Below are positions 8,188-17,200 of a DNA stretch of 23,902 nt, one piece after another. Position 1 is the stretch's first letter; the number at the start of each line of letters is the position of its first letter. The translations under genes were made by a program, and so were the position numbers. Below the pieces are notes generated by a model. It saw nothing but the letters and a program-made list of their open reading frames with translations, searched no databases and was not told the DNA's origin. Origin of the DNA: a virus. The stretch lies in IMG/VR virus record IMGVR_UViG_3300025769_010750, positions 1 to 23,902 of that record; one strand, 5' to 3'.

Positions 8188-11100
8188 TGGTTGATAACAG
8201 CAAATATACTCCTAATCCAAGAAAATACTACAAGTCTAACTTCGTAGAGTTGTTGGAGCTATTAACTCCTAATGTGTATGTCCAAGAGGATTTATCTCTT
8301 AGTGGGACGGAGTTTAATCCTTTATCAAAAATTATAAACAGCCATCTGGATATAGCAAATAACTTTTCTGGAATTCTGCCTATTTCTTCTATCCCCGGCT
8401 CGCAAACTAGTCAGCTTAGTTCCATAGCTGGAATATCTCAGTATTTTGTAAAACAAAATAATTTAACAAAAGTTACTAGTCAAAGTTTTAGGGAGAAGAT
8501 TTTACTTCCTCTTTCCGTTAATTATTCTAACTTTGATACCAGCGCGGAGTTCCGAGATTATCTTTCCGACACACTCCTACCTAAATTAGTTCCTCCTGGA
8601 ATAACTACCCCAGGAACAATAGAAAGTAATGTGGCAGAGCTTTCCGCATTTACCGGGAGCCAGGACGCCAGCGGCATTCATAACTACCTTGTAGATGCAC
8701 TAGGTTGGTTCTACTTATTGAACACCTCTGGCTTAGGTAATCTTTCTTATTCCCCTTCCTCTTTTGTTGTTGATAGCTTCTCCACTCTTTACTTAGGCCA
8801 AAAGCTAGAAACTGTTGATGGCATAAAAGGATTTACAAAATATATTTGGAATAATGTGGAAACTTGTTCCTTTGGAGAATATATTCCAGCAGACTACTTG
8901 TCAGGCGCAGCAGACGCAATACTGGATTCTAGCTCTGGGGAGGTTGCAACATACACTAGCGGAACACAAAGGTTAGATAATCTGCTTACTTTACTAGATG
9001 TTATCTATTCCCCTTTATCTATTGACAATCAGGACTATACAGTAAAAGAAGCCTTTGATGATTTTATTGATGCTCAATTAACCTTAGAAGACAGAGTATC
9101 CAATGGACCGTACAGAAAAATATTAACCGCGTTGGGTTTTCATTTTGCTGATATTTCTGATCAAGTAGAAAAAATAAAATATATTTACGACATTGAGGAT
9201 GCAGATCAAGATAAGTTGGAATATATTGCGGACTTGATCGGTTATAAACTTAGAGGAAATCAGTCGGAGAAGTGGAGACATCAGCTTCGAGTGGCGGTTG
9301 ATATCTACAAAAAATCGGGAACAGAGGCTGCTCTTAGGGCAGCACTTAACGCTATTGTTGTCAATAGTTTATTAGATCTTGAAGGAAAGATAATTCCCTT
9401 GTGGGAGTCTTATGTTCCTTTTCTTATCTGGTATTCTCTGGGGACAGGCTCGCCCTTATTCAAAAGCCTTAAGACTTGGACGCCTGAGATAGCGAAAAAG
9501 GCTGGAGTTCCTACCTACAACGCAAGTAGCTTGGAAGAAAATATAAAGTTAGCTACGGATAGCATTCTATTAGATTTAGCTTCGGCTTTCCCGAAGAACT
9601 TTAAATTTTTTGGTAAAGAGTTCCCCCTACCTAGGTTCTATGTGCTGAATGAAGATGGGACCAAAGGTGATTTGTATACCGTGCTTGGCGATACTAAAAT
9701 GAAACCTTGGCACGCACACCCCGTGAATGGTGCGGGGTATCAAGCGTTACGAAGACAAGCGCAAGAATTTGGAGAAGTGGCTTTATGGGATCGAGCCATA
9801 GGCCCTGGGCCGTTTGGTGAGGGAGTATACATGACGGGTAAACGTCACCCCCTTGGTTTACAGAGACCAACTTACTTACTTTTTGAGGGTGATCCTGAGT
9901 TCCTTTTTAACTATAGAGGAAAACAAAATTATCCCATGCCTCCCTTTGAGGAAGTAAAGTATTATAGGGACTCTTCTGTAACTAAACCTTTGGCGGAACT
10001 ACTAGTAGACAGGCTTAAATGTTTTAAAGTCGAACCTTCTTTTGCTGATTCTGTAGGAGACTTTATAACTAGTGGCGCGGTGACAGACGATAGTAACATA
10101 GGATCTTTGAATGAGTTCTTGATGTTCTTCAGTTCTGTGCAGCACCCACCAAACTATGACGAGGTTATGTTCAGCATCTCTGATTATGAGAAGAATCTGC
10201 TTAGTCTTTGGAATGGAAAATCCTCTCATATATTCCTGGATTTTGATGAAGCAAGTTTCGATTTTAGAAAATCAACACTTGAGGCAGATTCTAAGTATGC
10301 ACTATACGAAACCGCTAGGGTAGCTCAGGAGTACAGCCCAGCACACACAATCCCTAGAGTCAACTTAAACGCTAGTGCTGAGGACGATTTTATTTCCTCT
10401 GCTACAAATTATACTTACCTTGGTTACGATAAGGACGATACCCGAGCGGGGTATTCTTCCGGGTCGGTTTTAAGTAATGCAGAAGTAAGTGGTGTAAAAA
10501 TCATTTCTGAGCCTGGAAGAGAAGGCTTTAGCACGTTTAAAAGGAGTCAGGTTGATGGAGTAGATACTGATTTAAGTTCAACCAATTCCATTGTCGGAAC
10601 AGGAAGGAGATCCTTGCGGAGAAGAAATTTTAGGTATACTCTACCTGAGCAAGGATACTATGATAGAACAGGCTTCAACGGCCCTGTGAGCTACGATCCT
10701 TCAGTTATTGAGAGGTCTATGGCCTCCTCTTTAGGAGAGCTTACGCTTGGGTATGTTGCTTCTGCGGGAAAGTTTTACCCTGTAGAGGACCACACGAATA
10801 TCTCTGGGGTATGGCACATTTGCGAAGGGCTGGGTTCTACTAATACTTTTTCGGGTGTAGACACTAGTAATACCTTCCCGTACAGAGGATTAAAGGTCAT
10901 AGGGTCTGACGCAAAGAACGAAGATATTCCTTCAACTACAGACCGCTATGTTGATAGGGGTCAGACACCTGCAATCATTAAGGCAATGCATTCCTTAATG
11001 CAAAAAAAAGCCAGGGTTCTTGCGGAGATTCAAGTAAGCGGAGACCCATCATCCTTTAGTGACGATTCTTACTGGAAAGATCAGGTCCAAAGCCTTACTA

Positions 11101-12545
11101 ACTCAGCTATTGCTAGTGGATTAGTTATAAACTCCTATGCAGATTATGAAAACTTTAGCTTTGGTAGAGGAATACATAACCTATATCGAGCTTATTGCCA
11201 AAGCTTCGGTCAGCATTCACTAGGACCTACGATACAAAAAAAGACAGGAGGAAATATTTTTGCTCATGTTTTTGGCAAAGCACTGTATAATTCCGATTTT
11301 GAAGTTGTCGGAGCTAATGGAAGTCCGTTTATTCAAACTTCTTTAAGACAAAACACCCCTATAAATAATACCACTGTTTGGGCAGATGGGAAAGTAGGTA
11401 CGTTCACAGCGAGCAGCTTAAACCAAGCAGTCGTTCCTCTGGTAGGCACTTATGTTTCAGGCGAAGCTTTTGATTTTAGAAATCCAACAATTCTTAGCGG
11501 TATTGAGTTTTGTGATATCTCTGGAGCACCTAGTAGAAATGAGTTTCGCGTAATTAATCTAGCTTCCAGTGGAGCTATTCCCGGAGAAGAAAATTACTTT
11601 ATAAATAATCCAGTAATTAAATGCAAGTCTGTTGGAGGATTACCTAGAGTAAGGTTTGACGTTTCCTCTTACGGGGACATGGACAATAAGCTAAACCCTG
11701 AGCATAAGTTCAAGTTAAATATTAAGTCGTTAGTGGCTGATGAAACTAAGTTAGACCTAGGAGGGGGCCAGCTAGGTGTGTGGATACACACGGAACCTGC
11801 TCAGGACTTGATGTGGTCTTGGACTCCCAAAGGTAGATGGGAGCCAACAAACGTAAGTAGTTTGAGTATTGATCAAGTGAAAAAGAAGTTGTCGCATATC
11901 TATACGTTCCCTACTATAATTCCAGAAAAAGCGGTGAGGCAGTATTGTCTAAATGCTCAGGAAGCTCCAGAGCAGTATGTCAATGATCTATCAATAACCA
12001 ATCTTAAGGAAGACTACTTCAAAGACTTTGAAGTGCAGTTTGATACTAGAAACTTCACCATATATAATAATTTTGAGTATAAGAAAATTATAGATAAGAA
12101 CGAGGAGCAGTTTAAGATAACGGATCAGGTACACAAAGACAGAAATTATATTATTGAAGTGTTCTTTATCCCCAACAACAATTACTCAAAATATCTTTTA
12201 ATTGATTCTATTGATTTGCAAGATCAAACATTGCGATACGAATCTGGGATATCTACTGGGCTTGGATTAGAGACTAGTGGCATACCACTAAGGCCGTTTA
12301 TTGAAGAATATAAGTATTACTTGGATAAAGAAGAGTTGGCTGATGTATTAAGCTTCTATAATGGTTTAACGGGAAAGGAGGCAGGAGAAAATACTACAGC
12401 CTTAGCTTCACGGGACGCGAGTATAACTTCTGGAACTCTAGAAGTAAGCGGCGGTAGTAGAATCTCTTACAGGGTTCAGCCTGAGTGGGTAAGCCACACG
12501 GATGGACCTAATGGTAGCTACAGCGTGGTGGAGTTTGATAACTGA
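8187..12545 (+). CDS. Giant baseplate wedge protein, gpI/gp7-like
   Basis: This 1452-residue protein occupies the gpI/gp7 position directly after gp6. Residues 309-393 match the phage tail protein I / TIGR02242-type domain: YRKILTALGFHFADISDQ, then DKLEYIADLIGYKL, WRHQLRVAVDIYKKSGTEAA and LRAALNAIV. That domain docks with gp6/gpJ in wedge assembly. The rest is far larger than P2 gpI (about 180 residues) or T4 gp7 (1032). Residues 1-300 and 400-1000 are not recognised. Residues about 1160-1260 look like a jelly-roll (FKLNIKSLVAD, LGVWIHTEPAQD, WSWTPKGRW), a possible carbohydrate-binding fold. The tail contains an extended beta-rich end rich in Tyr and Asp. The start is TGATG-coupled to gp6 with little Shine-Dalgarno sequence. 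The next gene overlaps it by one base. It probably forms a long peripheral arm of the wedge and may also contact receptors. Confidence 0.75.
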   Translation: MVDNSKYTPNPRKYYKSNFVELLELLTPNVYVQEDLSLSGTEFNPLSKIINSHLDIANNFSGILPISSIPGSQTSQLSSIAGISQYFVKQNNLTKVTSQSFREKILLPLSVNYSNFDTSAEFRDYLSDTLLPKLVPPGITTPGTIESNVAELSAFTGSQDASGIHNYLVDALGWFYLLNTSGLGNLSYSPSSFVVDSFSTLYLGQKLETVDGIKGFTKYIWNNVETCSFGEYIPADYLSGAADAILDSSSGEVATYTSGTQRLDNLLTLLDVIYSPLSIDNQDYTVKEAFDDFIDAQLTLEDRVSNGPYRKILTALGFHFADISDQVEKIKYIYDIEDADQDKLEYIADLIGYKLRGNQSEKWRHQLRVAVDIYKKSGTEAALRAALNAIVVNSLLDLEGKIIPLWESYVPFLIWYSLGTGSPLFKSLKTWTPEIAKKAGVPTYNASSLEENIKLATDSILLDLASAFPKNFKFFGKEFPLPRFYVLNEDGTKGDLYTVLGDTKMKPWHAHPVNGAGYQALRRQAQEFGEVALWDRAIGPGPFGEGVYMTGKRHPLGLQRPTYLLFEGDPEFLFNYRGKQNYPMPPFEEVKYYRDSSVTKPLAELLVDRLKCFKVEPSFADSVGDFITSGAVTDDSNIGSLNEFLMFFSSVQHPPNYDEVMFSISDYEKNLLSLWNGKSSHIFLDFDEASFDFRKSTLEADSKYALYETARVAQEYSPAHTIPRVNLNASAEDDFISSATNYTYLGYDKDDTRAGYSSGSVLSNAEVSGVKIISEPGREGFSTFKRSQVDGVDTDLSSTNSIVGTGRRSLRRRNFRYTLPEQGYYDRTGFNGPVSYDPSVIERSMASSLGELTLGYVASAGKFYPVEDHTNISGVWHICEGLGSTNTFSGVDTSNTFPYRGLKVIGSDAKNEDIPSTTDRYVDRGQTPAIIKAMHSLMQKKARVLAEIQVSGDPSSFSDDSYWKDQVQSLTNSAIASGLVINSYADYENFSFGRGIHNLYRAYCQSFGQHSLGPTIQKKTGGNIFAHVFGKALYNSDFEVVGANGSPFIQTSLRQNTPINNTTVWADGKVGTFTASSLNQAVVPLVGTYVSGEAFDFRNPTILSGIEFCDISGAPSRNEFRVINLASSGAIPGEENYFINNPVIKCKSVGGLPRVRFDVSSYGDMDNKLNPEHKFKLNIKSLVADETKLDLGGGQLGVWIHTEPAQDLMWSWTPKGRWEPTNVSSLSIDQVKKKLSHIYTFPTIIPEKAVRQYCLNAQEAPEQYVNDLSITNLKEDYFKDFEVQFDTRNFTIYNNFEYKKIIDKNEEQFKITDQVHKDRNYIIEVFFIPNNNYSKYLLIDSIDLQDQTLRYESGISTGLGLETSGIPLRPFIEEYKYYLDKEELADVLSFYNGLTGKEAGENTTALASRDASITSGTLEVSGGSRISYRVQPEWVSHTDGPNGSYSVVEFDN

Positions 12546-13603
12546 TGAGAGGAGAAGTAGAAGTTTGGAGTGGAGATGAATTAATCCTTAAGGAAGCAAA
12601 TATGCTAACTGATGGAGCGGGAGTTTTATTGGCAGATATTATGACTGTATCTCCCTCTTTATCTGGAATAGATGATCTGGCAACATCGTCTATAACTGAT
12701 GCTTCAAATTATACTATTCAAGCAATCTCTTTTGGCACAGGGTCGGATGCGTTTAGATCTAACGCACATTCTTGGAGTGGTAAGAAAAATAGTATTTATA
12801 GCGCCAGCGCCTTTGCGGGCATATTGGGGGGATCCACAGGAAACGTAGCCTTACTAAGAACTAATAGGGTAGATGGGGATATAGATTCAGTGTATCAGCC
12901 CGCTAACCCAGGGCTTCCTACGGCCCCAGATCCAAGAAAAGAAATATTAGAAGATAATACCGCCGTGTCTGCCTTGTTAGCATCGACGGATGTTAGTTCT
13001 GTTATTCCTCCAAACGGGCAACTTACAAACTTTTTTCCTTCTGCGTTGGCGTTAGCTTATACTTCTGAGTCACCGTTAAGCTCTACGTTTAATACTCTTA
13101 AGACGGCATCAATAATAGGCTGTTTCCCAGAAGGAAGTAGTGTACCCTACCCTGTAGCTAGAGATAAGGTCATTTACTTTAATCAAACTGTCTCAGGAAT
13201 AGAAGTTGAGGTAGAAGGTGGATACTTCAATGAAGTAAGCTCTATGGATGTATCAGGCTTTGTCAACGCCGTGTCTGGAACGGTGAGCACTAGTGGGCTT
13301 ACAACGTCCTCGAATATTGATTTTTCTTCTAATGGAACTGTTGAGTATGCAGTAACATTGTCTAAGGATGATGCTTTGTTTGCCCATGCTTATGGAGGAA
13401 TCTTTCACTTAGGTCTTTGGACCATAGACATGAAGCAATCTCTTCTGAACGGAAATACACCTCCTTTTAGGTTTAGTATACTAAATAATCCTAGAAAGTA
13501 CCGATTGTTTTGCAGAAAAGGAGTGTCAAAAGATCTGACTCACATAGAAGACATTACTTCTTATCAAGACTTAACAATAAAGTGGAGGCTTCACTTCCTA
13601 TGA
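12545..13603 (+). CDS. Virion protein, first of two tandem paralogues (possible baseplate/fibre adaptor)
   Basis: A 352-residue structural protein without a family I can name. It opens with a beta-strand pair and a short Asn/Gly motif (EVEVWSGDELILKEANML, then DGAGVLLADIM), continues to a conserved-looking AISFGTGSDAF, and ends with KYRLFCRKGVSKDL and DLTIKWRLHFL. The same order of elements occurs in the next gene, so the two appear to be diverged duplicates; this one carries a longer central insertion (residues about 80-290, Ser/Thr-rich). The layout (N-terminal strand hairpin, short Gly-rich core, C-terminal W-x-[IL]-x-F strand) recalls small baseplate or fibre-connector proteins, but this is inference. 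The ATG overlaps the upstream TGA (TGATG), with GGTGGAG eleven bases before it. Confidence 0.75.
   Translation: MRGEVEVWSGDELILKEANMLTDGAGVLLADIMTVSPSLSGIDDLATSSITDASNYTIQAISFGTGSDAFRSNAHSWSGKKNSIYSASAFAGILGGSTGNVALLRTNRVDGDIDSVYQPANPGLPTAPDPRKEILEDNTAVSALLASTDVSSVIPPNGQLTNFFPSALALAYTSESPLSSTFNTLKTASIIGCFPEGSSVPYPVARDKVIYFNQTVSGIEVEVEGGYFNEVSSMDVSGFVNAVSGTVSTSGLTTSSNIDFSSNGTVEYAVTLSKDDALFAHAYGGIFHLGLWTIDMKQSLLNGNTPPFRFSILNNPRKYRLFCRKGVSKDLTHIEDITSYQDLTIKWRLHFL
13584..13588 (+). promoter_or_regulatory. Ribosome binding site deciding the start at 13600
   Basis: GGAGG lies eleven bases before the ATG at 13600. Together with the four-base ATGA overlap with the upstream stop, it argues against the longer in-frame start at 13510, which would give 30 extra basic residues read through the end of the previous gene. 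Confidence 0.55.
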
Positions 13604-14205
13604 AAAACTTTACAGAAGAACTGGGCATTACTGGGCACCTTACGATCATTAAGAAAATGAACACAGGTGAAGAGGAAATTCTCCTAGATGACTCTAATAT
13701 TATTGTCTCTGGTATGGGAGTAGGTTTGTCTTACTTATTCGCAGCTTCGGGGTCGAACAACGTGCTTGACTATCAGATACAAAAATTTCAGGTAGGTGTT
13801 TCTGGTCCACCCGCTGGTGGGGTAACAAGCTCTATTAATGAGCTTTCCGGTGCTCTTACCTCGATAGATGAATACGGAACAGGTAGCAACTTAGCACTTT
13901 TTGAAGGCACTCAGATAGTAGGCAGCAATGAAGTTACAGGAAGAGTTTTTGCGGAGATACCTGCTAGTAAAATAACAAGAATAAACGAAAACTCGGTTCG
14001 GTATACTTTAGTTATTGATGAAGAAGCGGCTAACGGACTCCAACGGGACTCTTCAGATGCTTCAATAAACGAGATTGGGATGTTCATGAAGAACCCTACA
14101 GGGGCGGCAGACGACAAGCCTATTTTAGTCTGTTATAGAACATTTAGCGATATAATAAAAACTAACGATTTTAGTTTAATTTTCCGATGGACAATAAATT
14201 TCTGA
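13600..14205 (+). CDS. Virion protein, second tandem paralogue (short form)
   Basis: A 201-residue protein beginning MKNFTEELGITGHLTI. I chose the ATG at 13600 because it forms an ATGA overlap with the upstream stop, has GGAGG upstream, and the residues from here on align with the preceding protein, whereas those encoded from 13510 do not. Shared blocks in order: a strand ending in EEILLDDSNIIVSGMGVGL (compare ELILKEANMLTDGAGVLL), a YQIQKFQVGVSG block (compare YTIQAISFGTGS), and a C-terminal LVCYRTFSDIIK ... LIFRWTINF (compare RLFCRKGVSKDL ... TIKWRLHFL). The blocks INEIGMFM and FHLGLWTIDM also correspond. It lacks the long central insertion. Function is unknown; a pair of related subunits at a fibre-baseplate junction is a reasonable guess from its position before two large fibre-like genes. 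Confidence 0.78.
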   Translation: MKNFTEELGITGHLTIIKKMNTGEEEILLDDSNIIVSGMGVGLSYLFAASGSNNVLDYQIQKFQVGVSGPPAGGVTSSINELSGALTSIDEYGTGSNLALFEGTQIVGSNEVTGRVFAEIPASKITRINENSVRYTLVIDEEAANGLQRDSSDASINEIGMFMKNPTGAADDKPILVCYRTFSDIIKTNDFSLIFRWTINF

Positions 14206-14206
14206 T

Positions 14207-17200
14207 ATGGCATTCAACAAAGATGACGTTTATACAAGCAGCGGCAGCGTGGTGCTGTTTAATTCTTGGACACCTTATGTTTCCAAGTTTGATACCAGCA
14301 CGTTCTACAACTGGGAGCAGGACAATGTTCCCCTTTATGATTTAGAAGAGCGCACATATGAACTTTGGGAGCAAGGAGGATTCGCTACCTCTGCGGGTGT
14401 CCCAGGTATAGCTTTAACTGTGTCTGCGGACACTCCTGAGCTTACCCTCCAACAAAACACAAACATATTTGTTGACGTTAGTTCTGCCATTGCGGCTATC
14501 CCAAAGGTGGTACGTTTTCCTGTCCTCATTGAAGTAGGAAACTTTGGAGATTTAGGTCCACTAGAGTTACACAACTTTAGAATAGAAGAAGAGGGATCCA
14601 TTGAGATCATCAACAGAAACTTTGCTAGAACGTACAATGCTTCTTCCGACGTTAGAGCGGTAGCAACACCCTCGGTAGGAGAATACTTGCAAGCACCTAC
14701 TCAAATTAGTTCCCTAGACCTGAGCAACAGTTTAAGGGATACTTCTTGTGTTCATATATCGACATCTGTTTTATCAGGAACAGGGGACCCTAGATTTAAT
14801 CAGGTTAACTCGGTCTTTTTTCCTTCTCACTCATTACGATCCACCCCCTTAGCAGTTACCTTAGCGGATGGTAATTTTAGAACGGGAACAGTTAACGAAT
14901 TCAGCCCAAACGTATTTGAGAATTTCACCACAGATCAAACAATACCTACAACTGATTTAAGTTCTCTAGATTCTAACATCCTAGCAAACCTAAAAAGACC
15001 TCAGGTTTCTGTTTCAGATGCTTTAGGAGGAAATGTTTACGGTAACTCTTGTTCCAAGATTACTGTCAAGAATTGCGATGGACCCATATACATAAGAAAC
15101 TTTTTTGTTAACTCCGAGAATCTAGAAAAAACGGGCATAGAGGTAAATAATTCTAAAGTATTAATTGAGAACTGCGCGGCTGTTAGGGCTAAAGAAGCTG
15201 GATTTAAATTCGTTAATTCAGATGTTACGCTTTCTAGATCAGCGTTTTCGTATAGAAATTATACCTTAGGGGACCCTGCCACTACTAGAGAAGCTGATTT
15301 GGGGATTGGGTTTCACCTAATCAACAGTGAAGTTCTCGTTAGCTCTTTACCTCTTGATGTTGGGTCCACCAGTGTAGGCGATGTAGGGGCAGAGGGAAGA
15401 GACGCTACGGTTGTAGCTTCCAGAAACACAAAAGGATTTGTTTTAGAAAATTCAAAGCTTCGTGGTGGAGTAAAAAGAACATCCGGGTCAAACCCAGCAA
15501 CGGGGGGTGTCGTTTGCTCAGAGCTAAACACCAGTGCGGGCATCGTTCTTAACAATTCCTATATTGAGTTAAAAGGATTGATTGACATTTATGCCAATGA
15601 TGAGGGCATAGTCTCAGAAAATTCTTTTATTAAGTATGAAAATCTTACTGTTGACGGAAACCAGAAAAACGGATTAAAGAGTTTAACCTCTACAACAATA
15701 TTTGATTCAGACACAATACTTGATGATACAAATAGAAAACAACTTGAGTTCTCTGGAAACTCTGTCCATGTTGATCTTCGTGGAGGGAGCACGTTTGGGT
15801 TTGAGTTGAAAACAAGTGTCCCGCAGGTGTATGGAAATTCTTTCTTTAGAAATGCCTTCGGGGGTTCTCCTGCTGTCTACGCCTCAGATAATTCAAACGT
15901 AGACCTAGTAAAACCTTTTATTGACGTTACCGATGTTGACAATGGCACTGTAAATGCACAACAGGTTTATTACGGTAGAGCGATCAAAGCAACTAACGGT
16001 TCTGTAGCCAGCTTAAATGGAGCAAGCACTGGAGCTACACTACTGTTAGGTCCAGCCGCGTACCCTACTCAGAGAGTTATGGCAGGAGCCTGTGCAGAAA
16101 ATAACTCTACAATAAACTTTCATGGACCGACAGCGGTGGCTCAGTTTGGTGTAGATGTTTTAGCAAAAGATAATTCGGTTACCAATTTCGAGCCCAGAAG
16201 AATTAAAGGTTCCTATGCTCCAGATAGTTTATCTTTTGATCTAAGTGCCGCAGAAAATCATACAACAGTTGAACTTCATTCTACTCGCTCATGTATTGTT
16301 GCACAAAAAAATAGCACGATAAACATGCGAGACTTGGGAGCTTTCCCAGGAAACTGGGGATCGACACCTAGCGGGATTGCGATACTAGATAGGGTAAGCT
16401 ATTCGCTTCCTTTAAGTGGTGATGTATCAGGAGGGTCCATGCAGTTTTTCTCTAACCCTCAAGACGCTGCAAAGATAGCAGCAGAAACACTAAATTCTGT
16501 TGGTGCTTTAACAACGCCACTAATTCCTACTAAATCTGGAAGAACCAACACTTTACTTATTAATGATGGGGGGTATCAGAGTCCTAACTACACTACTCGA
16601 CAGGGAATCTCTTTTGGTGGTGTCTGCTTGAGAGCAGTCGAAGATAGTTTAGTTAATGTTCAAAATGTACACTTCCCTGTTCCTGTAAACGGAAGTCCGG
16701 CAGACGGGCTTTACTACGATACCAGCGGAGAGGAGTGTAATCAATTCAATATTTGGAATATTGCGGATAGCTCTAGGCTAAACGCCTCTTACGTTTCCCT
16801 AAGCGGTATGCACCCTATAGATTGTATACAGCATGGTCCAAGTGCAATATATACTTCATCTGTAGATTTAACTTCTACAGATGAAGTTGTAGCGCGAGGA
16901 GCACCGCCTAAAACACCTGATACAGGCTCGCTAAGTATTCTAGATGCTTTTGGGGCTGGAAGTGCTGTTTGGATTATTCCTTCAGGTGTGGATGTTAATT
17001 CAGAGTTCGACAGATTTTATCCTGTATCGGGGGATGTTAATTTCGAGACTGCTGAAGCATTATCCCAAGCAGGTATAAATTACAGCGGGACCGCCGCGTA
17101 TACCTTTGGGGTTAGCGGGGCCTTTAACAACAGAGGCTTCTTTAGATTATATTGGTCTCCAAAAGCTAGTGCTCGATTATTACAAAGTGATCTAAGTGGC

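Noticed and set aside
13510-13599. Upstream extension of the second paralogue (30 residues from an ATG at 13510)
   Set aside because: It reads the end of the first paralogue in another frame, is Arg/Ser/Lys-rich junk, and the ATG at 13600 has the ATGA overlap, GGAGG and the homologous sequence.
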